From the NCBI GenBank assembly GCA_037442505.1, contig JBBIPZ010000022.1:1-36075 (forward strand): a stretch of 36,075 nucleotides of DNA. The letters are read 5' to 3'. The position numbers and the translations under genes were made by a program. Under the pieces are notes generated by a model. It had not been told where the DNA came from and ran no database searches. It saw only the letters and a program-made list of their open reading frames with translations. This document shows positions 15,405 through 24,419 of this stretch, piece by piece. Source of the stretch: JBBIPZ01 sp037442505 [NCBI: Deltaproteobacteria bacterium] (GTDB lineage: Bacteria; CALINM01). Position 1 is the first letter of the stretch. Each line of letters begins with the position of its first letter.

Positions 15405-16681
15405 AAAAACGAATATATTACCGCTCCAGAAGGTATCTTTGGATAAAAGTATGTTGATTTTTGAGGCATTGTTTCGTTTAATTTTGCTACTTTATCAAGT
15501 TCCAAGACGTCCGTAGGATTTAGTAAAAATGCTACTTCTGCTGCCCCAGTTTTTACCTTGTTTAATGCATCTTCAACATCCTTTGTATAAGCAATCTTTT
15601 TCTGATTTTTCACATCTTCCTCTGAAACGCCAAAAAAACCTTTTATCAAAACATAAAACAGTATGTTCACATCAAGCTCCCACAAAACACTATGCATGTT
15701 TTGTGGGAAAAAACCTGCCACATTTTCAATACTTTTCAAAGATGCTACGTAAAAGACATCTTTTGTGATAATACCAAAAGCATGTCTTTCTTTATTTGCT
15801 TTAATTTCTTCCAAGCCCGTTTCAAGTTCCGTCAGGCTGTGTCTGGTTGTGTCAAAATACCTGTTGATAAACTGCTCTAAATCATCTTGATTATACTCAA
15901 TGTCATATAATAAGCGATAAGTTGGCAGCACAATCAAGCCCTCATTGTGCATATTAGAAAAATACATCATTGTGTACCGAGCCTTTTCGTTATCGGGAAA
16001 CTCATTTTTTAATCTAAGAGCTGTCTCATACCGATGATGTCCATCGGCTATAAACAGCCGTTTTTGAGACATCATTTCAGAAATCTGCCTGTTAACTGAA
16101 GCGTCTGTTGATTTATATAATGTGTTTTTCACGCCCTGATAATCTGTATAAATTAAGTATGGCTCGCCAAAACTTCCCTGAGCATACAGTTTTTCTAACG
16201 TCATTTCTTTGTCTTCGTAAATAGAAAAAACAGCACTAAAATATGCGCCACAACTTTTTGTTAGCTTATATCTATCTTCCTTAGGCCCTGACTGTGTCTT
16301 TTCGTGAGGCATAATTGTATCGTAAGAAAACTCGGTGAGTTTATATAACCCATAAAAGCCTAATCTTGAGTAATGCCTTTCTTCAACCTCAAAATCCTGC
16401 TTTAAAATGTAGTAACACTCTTCCTCATCTCTTACTAAAACATTTTCTTTGATCCATTCTGAAAACACCGTTTTAGCCCTTGTATAAACGTTCTCAAGCT
16501 CGTTGTCATCTGGATACTTTTTGCCAAAATCGATCTTTACAAAGTTATAAGGGTGCAAATTATAAAGTTTTTCTTGTAACTTATCGTCAATAATGTCGTA
16601 TGGTGGTGTAAGAACCAAAGAAAAATCATCTATCTTTTTGGCGTTGTAAGAAATGCCTTTAAATGGCTTAACAGTTATCAC
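15401..16681 (-). CDS. DUF1015 family protein
   Basis: A 426-residue cytosolic protein of the DUF1015 family. Diagnostic segments are the N-terminal VLTPPYDIID (residues 23-32) and IADGHHRYETAL near 205, a conserved polar motif that looks catalytic. The family is related to the ParB/Srx-like fold used by archaeal serine kinase SerK, so phosphotransfer with a nucleotide is possible, but I cannot assign a reaction here. It starts with GTG, preceded by a strong AAAGGAGG at a good distance. It lies 12 bp after the GH57 gene and overlaps the methyltransferase gene by 4 bp. Confidence 0.88.
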   Translation of the reverse strand: MITVKPFKGISYNAKKIDDFSLVLTPPYDIIDDKLQEKLYNLHPYNFVKIDFGKKYPDDNELENVYTRAKTVFSEWIKENVLVRDEEECYYILKQDFEVEERHYSRLGFYGLYKLTEFSYDTIMPHEKTQSGPKEDRYKLTKSCGAYFSAVFSIYEDKEMTLEKLYAQGSFGEPYLIYTDYQGVKNTLYKSTDASVNRQISEMMSQKRLFIADGHHRYETALRLKNEFPDNEKARYTMMYFSNMHNEGLIVLPTYRLLYDIEYNQDDLEQFINRYFDTTRHSLTELETGLEEIKANKERHAFGIITKDVFYVASLKSIENVAGFFPQNMHSVLWELDVNILFYVLIKGFFGVSEEDVKNQKKIAYTKDVEDALNKVKTGAAEVAFLLNPTDVLELDKVAKLNETMPQKSTYFYPKIPSGAVIYSFL

Positions 16682-16693
16682 AAAAACCTCCTT

Positions 16694-18856
16694 TTATGCA
16701 TGCCACAAGTAGTCTTCAAAGTTTTTCGCTGGCACTGTAATATTAACTGTGCCACGCAGCGGAAAACGAATACTCTCCGAATCTTTCAGCCTTATAAACA
16801 CAAAAAAAGATAATACATCATTTTCTTTTAAATTCAATAACCCAAGAGGCACTTTAAGCTCGAAAATCTTTTCAAATGCTGCATCAAGTATAACAGAATT
16901 TTCTTTAAATTTTATAAAAAAATCATGAGAACGTTTATTTTCAATGGTTCCTTGAATGATATAATCACTGTTGCAGTTAATAATAAAATCTAAGGGAAAA
17001 AACTCTTCATGACCTGTAAATCCTGTCTCTGGGTCAAATCTAAAGTAAACGTTATCAAAATCAAAACCAACATACATTGACTCAAAATAGACGTGGGTTC
17101 TGTGCATAGCAAAACCAAATTTTTTTAGTTCATAAAACGAAGATCCGAGCCACTCAAAGTAACTGGAAACCTTACCATCTATCTTTGGAGTAATAAAGTT
17201 TAACATCTCTTTGTCAGGTTTAATCTCTTTTTCTTTCTTAATGATTGGGATGTCAAGAATAACAGGATATTGCAACTGTAGTTTACGATAAACATCTTTT
17301 ACATAATCTCTGAATAATTCATCAAACTCTAAATCAAACTCTGTAGAATGCTCATCTCCATACCACCAGCACCAATCGCTACCTTCGGCTATATAAAGAC
17401 TTTGCATAAGTTCATGTCGTGAAGCTTCTGAAACTACATCATTCTTCAATTCAATTTCTTGTCTTGCCTGCGTTAATAAATCCCATGCAGTGTTGTCTTC
17501 CCTGTGTCCAATCCAGATTTTAAAGTTGCCATTAATCCAAGAACCAGGATGCAGATAGTTAAGTTTCTCTTGTGTTTTATATCTTTCAAGATATTCGGAA
17601 AAGGTAACTACTTCTATTTTCGCATCACTCTCTAAACTTTGATACATTTTGTTAAGAAAATCATATCCATCTTCGGGATAAAATTCCCACGCATTCTCAC
17701 CATCAAGTATTATAGGCACGATGTAGTCTTCTCTTGGTTGAACACCATCTAAATGTTCCTTGATATTGTGAAGTGCCTTGATAAAATGTGCAGCTGCATC
17801 ATTGGCAGACATTCTGCTGTAAACAAAACCAATATTATCAGAAAGTCTGTGGTCTCTGAAAAAAATGTTTACCTTCCCTTCTTTGGTATCGAAACTGTAT
17901 GGACGATAAAGCACGTGTGCCGATAAGTTCTGCAAATTTAATGAGTTAGCAAGCACCTTTTCGTCTGTTGCAACCCACTTCAATCCAGATTTTGCAATCA
18001 GTTCCAAAGCAGCAGCACTGACCGAACCTTCAGATGGCCACATCCCAAGCACATCTTTATTAAATCGCTCTCTTGCAAACCTCGTGGCAGAGGATATCTG
18101 AGAAAAGGCGTCTTGAGGGTATTGAAAGCGAGTTGACGGCAGCGTCGTCGAGGGATCTGATTTGGCAGCAATATAATTGTCAATAAGTAATGGAAGGATT
18201 GGATGATAAAAAGGTGAAACGCTTATCTCTATCCTGCCTTTCAAATAAGCATCCTTATATGCAGAAACAATCTTCCCCATAATCTCAAAATGCTTGTTAA
18301 TTAGCAATTCTTTATCTTTCTGTGTGAAATATCGCCCTTTCTTAACTAATTCCTGCAAAAACGGGTCTTCTTTTCGGAATATCGGATCCACCCATGCCAG
18401 ATTAAAAAGCACCTGTAAATCAATGAAATCTTGATTGTTAAAATATCTTTGAATATTTGTAAACTCTTCCTGACTCTGTGGATTACCACGCTTCATCAAC
18501 AACTCATAAAAACGAGGGAAGGGTTTAATCATTGTGTCCCAATTAGCCATAAAGAAATCTTTTAAAATCATGTTTTTTTCAAACGGCGTGAGCTCAGAGG
18601 GTGATTTTAAAGTGAGGTCAATATGAAGTTCTGGTGTACCATTAAGATAAAGTTCTATTTGCTGGATAAGTGAAGGTGTAAAATTAAAAACAGGCTTAAT
18701 CCTCTCATAATTTTCTGAAATCAGAAGCATATCAAGATAATCTTTAACACAGTGAAGTCTTACCCATGGCATCCTGAACCTTTTTGTTTCCGGATCTAAG
18801 TAAAAAGGCTGATGCATATGCCATAAAAAGGCTATCTTAAGGGTACTAACGGACAT
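16694..18856 (-). CDS. GH57 glycoside hydrolase (alpha-amylase/amylopullulanase type)
   Basis: A 720-residue GH57 enzyme, acting on alpha-glucans such as glycogen. It has the family motifs in order: HMHQPFY (13-19), GMWPSEGSVS near 270 with the catalytic nucleophile Glu, and DGENAWEFYPEDG near 380 with the acid/base Asp, followed by a helical domain and a C-terminal beta-rich part from about residue 560. No signal peptide is present, so it works in the cytoplasm, probably on stored glycogen or as a branching or transfer enzyme; amylase versus transferase cannot be decided. It lies 23 bp after the TPR gene and 12 bp before the DUF1015 gene. The ribosome site is weak. Confidence 0.9.
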   Translation of the reverse strand: MSVSTLKIAFLWHMHQPFYLDPETKRFRMPWVRLHCVKDYLDMLLISENYERIKPVFNFTPSLIQQIELYLNGTPELHIDLTLKSPSELTPFEKNMILKDFFMANWDTMIKPFPRFYELLMKRGNPQSQEEFTNIQRYFNNQDFIDLQVLFNLAWVDPIFRKEDPFLQELVKKGRYFTQKDKELLINKHFEIMGKIVSAYKDAYLKGRIEISVSPFYHPILPLLIDNYIAAKSDPSTTLPSTRFQYPQDAFSQISSATRFARERFNKDVLGMWPSEGSVSAAALELIAKSGLKWVATDEKVLANSLNLQNLSAHVLYRPYSFDTKEGKVNIFFRDHRLSDNIGFVYSRMSANDAAAHFIKALHNIKEHLDGVQPREDYIVPIILDGENAWEFYPEDGYDFLNKMYQSLESDAKIEVVTFSEYLERYKTQEKLNYLHPGSWINGNFKIWIGHREDNTAWDLLTQARQEIELKNDVVSEASRHELMQSLYIAEGSDWCWWYGDEHSTEFDLEFDELFRDYVKDVYRKLQLQYPVILDIPIIKKEKEIKPDKEMLNFITPKIDGKVSSYFEWLGSSFYELKKFGFAMHRTHVYFESMYVGFDFDNVYFRFDPETGFTGHEEFFPLDFIINCNSDYIIQGTIENKRSHDFFIKFKENSVILDAAFEKIFELKVPLGLLNLKENDVLSFFVFIRLKDSESIRFPLRGTVNITVPAKNFEDYLWHA

Positions 18857-18879
18857 TTGAGGCGTAATCCATCGTTTAA

Positions 18880-19530
18880 CTAATTTTCCACCTTTTGCTG
18901 CAATAATTTTGCAAGGTAAAAATCTGAATTAGATTTCAAAATTTCTTTGTAGATGTTGTTTGCCTCAGTGAAATTATTTTTCTGCTCCAAAAGTTGTGCC
19001 TTTCTATACAAAAGTTCATCTTTAAAAGGTTTTTTTACATCTTTTAAGGCAGATTCTATAATTTTTAATACTTCATCGTACTTTTTTTCCTTAAGCAATA
19101 TATCCGTCATAAGGACATAAGCAGCACCCTTAAAGTAAGTATCTTTAACGCTGAAAACCTTTTCTAATTCTGTCTTTGCCTGAGCGATATTTTGTTCACC
19201 GTTATAAATCTGTGCCAGATAGAAAGATGCGTATTTTGAAGCAGAACTAAATGACATTCCCTTTGCCTTGAGTAAAAGCTCTTTTTTTGCTTTTATGTCG
19301 TTTTCCTTTTCGAGAGCATTAGATAGATATTGATACCCCAAAGCTTCATTATTTCTAACATAGTACGCAAAGAAACTGGCTCCGATAACAACCAGAATCA
19401 CAATTATCGAAACAACAATAACCTTAGCTTCATTCGCTTTTACATAATTCAAAAAACGTGTACTCAGAGAAAGAAACTCATCGGGTTTCTTTAGTTCTTC
19501 TTTTTTCTTGACCTTTATTTTGCGAGCCAT
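18880..19530 (-). CDS. Membrane-anchored TPR protein (YfgM-like)
   Basis: A 216-residue protein with a basic cytosolic tail (residues 1-35, including KIKVKKKEELKK), a single membrane helix at about 37-57 (VIVVSIIVILVVIGASFFAYY), and then helical repeats consistent with TPRs to the end. The layout matches YfgM-like proteins whose TPR domain lies on the outer side and works with membrane chaperones; that role is inferred. It is the first gene of the operon running down to 12489. A clear promoter (19590-19562) precedes it and AAGGGGA lies 9 nt upstream of the ATG. Confidence 0.8.
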   Translation of the reverse strand: MARKIKVKKKEELKKPDEFLSLSTRFLNYVKANEAKVIVVSIIVILVVIGASFFAYYVRNNEALGYQYLSNALEKENDIKAKKELLLKAKGMSFSSASKYASFYLAQIYNGEQNIAQAKTELEKVFSVKDTYFKGAAYVLMTDILLKEKKYDEVLKIIESALKDVKKPFKDELLYRKAQLLEQKNNFTEANNIYKEILKSNSDFYLAKLLQQKVEN

Positions 19531-19561
19531 CTAACATCCCCTTGATTTTAATGATTAGATA

Positions 19562-19590
19562 AATATAAACCAAACTTGCCTTTATGTCAA
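19562..19590 (-). promoter_or_regulatory. Promoter of the TPR-GH57-HAD operon
   Basis: On the minus strand a perfect TTGACA (19590-19585) and TATATT (19567-19562) are 17 bp apart, giving a leader of about 25 nt before the ATG at 19530. Copy 4 of the dispersed motif ends 8 bp upstream of the -35. Confidence 0.7.
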
Positions 19591-19598
19591 TTTTTTAG

Positions 19599-19614
19599 AA
19601 AAAGGGGACAGGTC
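19599..19614 (+). repeat. Dispersed GGGACAGGT motif, copy 4
   Basis: AAAAAGGGGACAGGTC between the divergent TPR and aconitase genes. The CCTGTCCCC strand points at the TPR promoter and lies just beyond its -35. Confidence 0.8.
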
Positions 19615-19693
19615 TTTTATGCACGAAAAATTTTTGTTATAAAACTTGGAAAAGTGGTGTAAAATAACTATTTACATTTTTTGGAGGTAAACG

Positions 19694-21619
19694 ATGGGGA
19701 AAAATATTGTTCAAAAAATTCTCGAAAAACATCTTGTTTCTGGACAGTTAAGAAAAGGCTCTGAAATTTCTTTTAAAATAGACCAAACTTTGACACAGGA
19801 TGCTACAGGAACGATGGCATACCTTCAGTTTGAGGCTATTGGTATCCCTAAGATTAAAACAGAGCTTTCTGTCAGCTATGTTGATCACAACACGCTACAA
19901 ACGGGCTTCGAAAACGCCGACGATCATAGATTTTTGCGCACTTTTGCAGCTAAATATGGCATTTATTTTTCTGCCCCGGGAAATGGTATCTGTCATCAGA
20001 TTCATTTAGAGCGTTTTGGTGTACCAGGTAAAACGTTACTTGGTTCCGATAGCCATACGCCTACTGCCGGTGGTATTGGGATGCTTGCTATCGGCGTTGG
20101 TGGGCTTGATGTTGCAACTGCAATGGCTGGCTATCCTTTTTACCTGATTATGCCAGAAGTCATTAAGGTTAATTTAAAGGGCAAATTGTCACCTTTCGTA
20201 ACTGCAAAAGATGTCATTCTTGAACTTTTGCGAAGACTCACAGTAAAAGGTGGAGTCGGCAAAATTTTCGAATATGCTGGAGATGGAGTAAAATATCTTA
20301 CCGTTCCAGAAAGAGCTACCATAACAAACATGGGTGCAGAATTAGGAGCAACTACATCTATATTTCCTTCTGACGAAATGACCAAGGCGTTTTTGAAAGC
20401 TGAGGGACGCGAGACTTCATTTGTTGAACTTTATGCCGATGAAGACGCTTGTTACGACGACGAGATTGTGATAGACCTTTCTACCTTAGAACCATTAATT
20501 GCATGCCCTCATTCCCCAGACAACGTAGTTAAAGTAAAGGAGCTTGAAGGAAAACCTGTGGATCAGGTTTGTATTGGAAGCTGCACTAACTCATCTTATA
20601 AAGATCTGGCAACTGTGGCTACACTACTTAAAGGAAAGAAACTACCACCTACAGTAAGTCTCGTCATATCTCCAGGCTCAAAGCAGGTTATGGAAACTCT
20701 TGATAAAGATGGTTTGCTCTACCACATTATCGCTTCAGGCGCAAGGATAATAGAAAATGCCTGCGGCCCCTGTATTGGTATGGGACAATCACCTGCAACA
20801 GGAAGTGTTTCACTCCGCACCTTTAATAGAAATTTCGAGGGACGAAGCGGAACTAAAGACGCCCAGGTTTACTTATGTTCGCCCGAAGTTGCTGTAGCAT
20901 CTGCAATTTATGGTGTAATAACAGATCCAAGACGCTTGTCTACGGAGGTCAACATTAACATACCCGATAAGTTTATAATTAATGATAATCTTATTTTTCC
21001 GCCAGCCAAAGATAGCCATAACATAGAAGTAATAAAAGGTCCCAATATTAAATCATTACCGATTGCAAAAGAATTAACACCAGAGATTGCCGGGACTGTC
21101 TTGATCAAGGTTGGCGACAACATTACAACAGACCACATAATGCCTGCAGGATCAAAAATCCTACCATTAAGGTCTAATATTCCTGCCATATCAAAGTATG
21201 TTTTTAGTGCAATAGATGAGTCTTTTTCTGAAAGGGCGTTAAAAGCAGGTGGCGGCTTTATTATTGGTGGAGAAAATTATGGTCAGGGTTCAAGCAGAGA
21301 ACATGCTGCCCTTGCACCTATGTATCTGGGGATTAAAGCAGTTATAGCAAAATCTTTTGCCCGTATTCACAGGTCAAATCTTATCAATTTTGGCATAATA
21401 CCGTTAGTTTTTGAAAACACTGATGACTATGAAAATATCGAAATGGGTGATAACTTGTTGATATCAAACTATCACAACGCTCTAATAAAAAATCAAACTT
21501 TTGAAATTAAAAACATAACAAAAAATACAGTTTTTTTTGTGCGTGCAAATCTTACAGAACGACAGGCAGAGATTATTCTGAAAGGAGGACTTTTAAACTT
21601 TGTAAAATCTCAATGTTAG
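19694..21619 (+). CDS. Aconitate hydratase, Aquifex-type
   Basis: Interconverts citrate and isocitrate in the TCA cycle. At 641 residues it is shorter than AcnA (about 890) and matches the putative Aquifex-type single-chain aconitase. The [4Fe-4S] cluster Cys are in CIGSCTNS (near 292) and ENACGPCIGMG (two Cys near 355), and substrate residues are in GSDSHTPTAGG and the C-terminal swivel domain GGENYGQGSSREHAAL. TTTTTTGGAGGTAAACG precedes the ATG, giving a strong ribosome site. It is alone on the plus strand, and its 3' end overlaps the convergent MBL gene by 47 bp. Homoaconitase is an alternative, but full length with both domains fused favours aconitase. Confidence 0.93.
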   Translation: MGKNIVQKILEKHLVSGQLRKGSEISFKIDQTLTQDATGTMAYLQFEAIGIPKIKTELSVSYVDHNTLQTGFENADDHRFLRTFAAKYGIYFSAPGNGICHQIHLERFGVPGKTLLGSDSHTPTAGGIGMLAIGVGGLDVATAMAGYPFYLIMPEVIKVNLKGKLSPFVTAKDVILELLRRLTVKGGVGKIFEYAGDGVKYLTVPERATITNMGAELGATTSIFPSDEMTKAFLKAEGRETSFVELYADEDACYDDEIVIDLSTLEPLIACPHSPDNVVKVKELEGKPVDQVCIGSCTNSSYKDLATVATLLKGKKLPPTVSLVISPGSKQVMETLDKDGLLYHIIASGARIIENACGPCIGMGQSPATGSVSLRTFNRNFEGRSGTKDAQVYLCSPEVAVASAIYGVITDPRRLSTEVNINIPDKFIINDNLIFPPAKDSHNIEVIKGPNIKSLPIAKELTPEIAGTVLIKVGDNITTDHIMPAGSKILPLRSNIPAISKYVFSAIDESFSERALKAGGGFIIGGENYGQGSSREHAALAPMYLGIKAVIAKSFARIHRSNLINFGIIPLVFENTDDYENIEMGDNLLISNYHNALIKNQTFEIKNITKNTVFFVRANLTERQAEIILKGGLLNFVKSQC

Positions 21620-22469
21620 CGTCTTCAAGGGCATAAATGACTTCTGACATTGCAATAAGTGCATTATAGTTTGAGGGGAAGATTTGAGAAAGGAACTCAC
21701 TAAATTTTTTACCTTTACTAATTGTGTTTTGTATCTTTTTTGAAACAAGATAAACATACTCTTTGTGTTCTGCCGCAACTGTTTCTGGATTTGAAAACTC
21801 ATTACCGTGTCCAGGATAAACCTTTTCTGGTTTTAAAGCAATAATCTTATCTAATGAAATAAGATAGGTTTTTAATGCATTTTCTGGATATTCTACATCT
21901 AAAAATGATGAAATTCCTTCTTTTAAAAAGGCATCTCCTGTTATCACTGCATTTTCAGACTTTAGATAAAGTCCTATAGAGCCTTTCGTGTGACCTGGAA
22001 GGTCGATTAAACTAATATTACTATCCTTAAGCTGTGTAAAGTTAAAAACAAAATCGAGTGGTTCCATTAACTCTTTGTAATAATTTATTTTTTCCAGTTC
22101 TCTTTTTGCAACCTCATCGCTAAAACCAAAGAAATTAAGTGCCTTAATGGATTTTTTTACCCTTCGTTCAATCCGTCTTGAAAAATCTTCAGACAATCTA
22201 TCTTTTTCTGCCAAAGATGCATATACGGGCACATCATATCGTTCTGAGATTTGTTTAGCTAAGCCTGCATGATCTAAATGCCCATGTGAGAGAACAACAG
22301 CATCAATGCCACCAAAGGCATTAATTTCATCAACTAATAAGTTAAGCGCATTCTCAGTTTTTGCACCCGTGTCAAATAGAATTTTATTACTTCCAGTATC
22401 AACTAAGTAAGTATTTACGTAATTTGGAGGGAAAGGCAGTTGAATATTTATTTTTTTTATTAAAGCCAT
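21573..22469 (-). CDS. MBL-fold metallo-hydrolase
   Basis: A 298-residue metallo-beta-lactamase-fold hydrolase. The zinc motif is H62-x-H64-x-D66-H67 (SHGHLDHAG), with further ligands in LPGHTKGS, GDAFL (Asp) and VYPGHGNE (His). About 100 helical residues (70-145) are inserted between the metal motif and LPGHT, and a C-terminal helix bundle follows. Such proteins include glyoxalase II-like thioesterases and quorum-lactonase types; the substrate is not clear. It lies downstream of a terminator from the cytochrome genes, so is probably transcribed separately. The last 47 bp overlap the aconitase gene. Confidence 0.88.
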   Translation of the reverse strand: MALIKKINIQLPFPPNYVNTYLVDTGSNKILFDTGAKTENALNLLVDEINAFGGIDAVVLSHGHLDHAGLAKQISERYDVPVYASLAEKDRLSEDFSRRIERRVKKSIKALNFFGFSDEVAKRELEKINYYKELMEPLDFVFNFTQLKDSNISLIDLPGHTKGSIGLYLKSENAVITGDAFLKEGISSFLDVEYPENALKTYLISLDKIIALKPEKVYPGHGNEFSNPETVAAEHKEYVYLVSKKIQNTISKGKKFSEFLSQIFPSNYNALIAMSEVIYALEDANIEILQSLKVLLSE

Positions 22470-22471
22470 AT

Positions 22472-22507
22472 AAAAAAGAATAGCACCACGGCATTTAGCG
22501 TGGTGCT
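22472..22507 (-). terminator. Intrinsic terminator after the nonaheme cytochrome gene
   Basis: On the minus strand AGCACCACG and CGTGGTGCT (22507-22499 and 22490-22482) form a perfect 9-bp stem with an 8-nt loop, followed by ATTCTTTTTT. It lies 33 nt after the stop of the gene ending at 22540. Confidence 0.85.
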
Positions 22508-22539
22508 GTATAGCTATCTAAAATTATATTTACCCGAAC

Positions 22540-24216
22540 TCAATCTAAAAGCCATCTTTTTAATGAATAAATATCATTCACACCAGGAACTACATCTGTG
22601 CCATCAGAAAGTTTATTCGGGTATGCTGCAGAGTAATTGGAAAAGTTAATTATCTTGTTTGCGTCAGCATCGGCAACTGGTCTATTAGACAATTTATTAA
22701 TATCTTTCCCTGTCTGCAAATAAAATATTGAGTGGGATATTAATCTTTTTGCATAGGTTCTGTTGTGCACATGGGCACCTTTTTCTGCTTTGAGTAGTTC
22801 ATAATTAAATGCTGCTCCCATATTATTGGTGCCACTAACACCATCACCTGACTGTGGTCCGACATCAGTCCAGTTTTTTATAGTATTGTTACTATTAATC
22901 TCCGAAGCGTCAAGCTTACCATCTCCATTATTGTCTTTGTAAAAATAAGGATACGTAGGTGTATAAAACATCCCCGTCCTTTCAAGCTCATATTTAAAAA
23001 AGTCCATTCCTCTATTAAAAATTTCCTTCTCCTCTTCTATCAACTCCGCCATATTATCACCACTATGACAACCATAACAACCAGTTGTTCCTGTCGATCT
23101 TGCAACAAAAACTGGATTTAACGTGTGAGAGCTGTAATTTGTATACGTTCCACCATTGCCAAAATGGCATGCTACACACTGCCCATCTGTACCACTACCA
23201 ACAGGTGTCGTTTGTGTAAACTGACCGGTCATACCTATTCTGGAATGAGAAAAACCAAAGTTGTTGTAGTTATCATACTTCGCAACCGAAGTATAGTAAT
23301 GATAACCTGCTTTTGCATAAAAAACACCTGCAGCAGCTAAATAATGTGGATTTTTAAAACTTGCATTTGTGAAATCGGTAATTGCCCTCACACTCTGACC
23401 ACTTTCTCTCCCTGCATGACACGGGATACAGATGTTCGATTTACTGACATTGGGAAATTGTACGTAACTATCCTTAAAATTTTCTTTATACATCGCAGTG
23501 TACTGCCCAACATTCCTTACACTATTCTTAAAGTCATAACCTGTGTGACATACTTCGCAGGTAAGAACCTCTCTTGTGTTATCGTCTGTTGATGCCCATG
23601 TTGATGTTGGTGGTGTGAAATTGCTGCTTACATAGTTGATATAACCCGTAGAAGTATGACATCTAAGACAGTTAACGCTATCTTTAAAATCCCTATTAGA
23701 CCATGCTGCAGCAGTTACCTTACCGTGCCCCGTTCTTGCATACTGCCTATGCTCCGTTGTAGGATTTGGGTTGTGTGCATTATGACAGGCAGTGCATTTA
23801 GCTTTATAATTTTTACTTACATATTGAGCAGGATGGCTACCAGATGACGTATAAACTGCGTAATGGGCTTTTGGCAAAGTGTATTCATGACAGGAAAAAC
23901 AGATACTGCCATCAGGATACTTCTGGATATTTGGAAGCTCTTTAACTGAAGACGACAACTCTATCGGATGCTGGTAATTTCCACCAGTATGGCACGAATA
24001 GCATCCCGCACCATCCTTTAGATTATGGTTAGAAGAATACCATTCATAAACAATTTTTTTATTTGTAACCTTTGACACATCATTTCTGTGGCATGATATA
24101 CATTTTGATGATTGAGCAGATGCAGAACCATTTGAAGTCAATGGTTTACCAGTATCCCCACATGAAAATAGGATGAAACTAAATATCATGATTATAAAGA
24201 AGGAAATATCTTTCAC
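22540..24216 (-). CDS. Nonaheme c-type cytochrome lipoprotein
   Basis: A 558-residue lipoprotein with nine CxxCH heme sites (CISCH, CYSCH, CFSCH, CTACH, CLRCH, CEVCH, CIPCH, CVACH and CYGCH). The signal is a hydrophobic stretch ending ILFSC, whose Cys would be lipidated, placing it at the outer membrane. It is fairly similar in plan to the dodecaheme gene upstream: both have a NICIPCHAGRES/NVCMACHTGRE segment, a SHYLAAxG or PHYLAAAG segment and an AHVHNR/YAHNR motif near the end, so they are paralogues. The GTG at 24216 has GAGGAGG 6 nt upstream; a GTG at 24231 would add five residues but has no such site. Its role would be electron transfer at the cell surface. Confidence 0.9.
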   Translation of the reverse strand: MKDISFFIIMIFSFILFSCGDTGKPLTSNGSASAQSSKCISCHRNDVSKVTNKKIVYEWYSSNHNLKDGAGCYSCHTGGNYQHPIELSSSVKELPNIQKYPDGSICFSCHEYTLPKAHYAVYTSSGSHPAQYVSKNYKAKCTACHNAHNPNPTTEHRQYARTGHGKVTAAAWSNRDFKDSVNCLRCHTSTGYINYVSSNFTPPTSTWASTDDNTREVLTCEVCHTGYDFKNSVRNVGQYTAMYKENFKDSYVQFPNVSKSNICIPCHAGRESGQSVRAITDFTNASFKNPHYLAAAGVFYAKAGYHYYTSVAKYDNYNNFGFSHSRIGMTGQFTQTTPVGSGTDGQCVACHFGNGGTYTNYSSHTLNPVFVARSTGTTGCYGCHSGDNMAELIEEEKEIFNRGMDFFKYELERTGMFYTPTYPYFYKDNNGDGKLDASEINSNNTIKNWTDVGPQSGDGVSGTNNMGAAFNYELLKAEKGAHVHNRTYAKRLISHSIFYLQTGKDINKLSNRPVADADANKIINFSNYSAAYPNKLSDGTDVVPGVNDIYSLKRWLLD

Positions 24217-24319
24217 CTGCTTCCTCCTCACTTTTTTATAATAATACCCTTTTTGATTTCATTTTGGTATAAAAATTTTTTACCTTAATTCGTACCATTT
24301 TATTTAAATATAAATAATT

Positions 24320-24338
24320 GACCTGTCCCTTTTTTTTT
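24320..24338 (-). repeat. Dispersed GGGACAGGT motif, copy 5
   Basis: On the minus strand A8-GGGACAGGTC, between the nonaheme gene and the terminator of the dodecaheme gene. Here the G-rich strand points toward the downstream gene, opposite to copies 1-4. Confidence 0.75.
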
Positions 24339-24363
24339 ACAAAACCTGCAAAGGTCTTAATAA

Positions 24364-24394
24364 ACAAAAACCCCGACTTTTTACAGTCGGGGTT
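24364..24394 (-). terminator. Intrinsic terminator after the dodecaheme gene
   Basis: On the minus strand AACCCCGACT and AGTCGGGGTT form a perfect 10-bp stem with a 6-nt loop, followed by TTTG-T tract, 26 nt past the stop at 24420. This should separate the nonaheme gene from the conduit operon. Confidence 0.85.
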
Positions 24395-24419
24395 GTAAAA
24401 ATCATGTGTTGATCAACAA

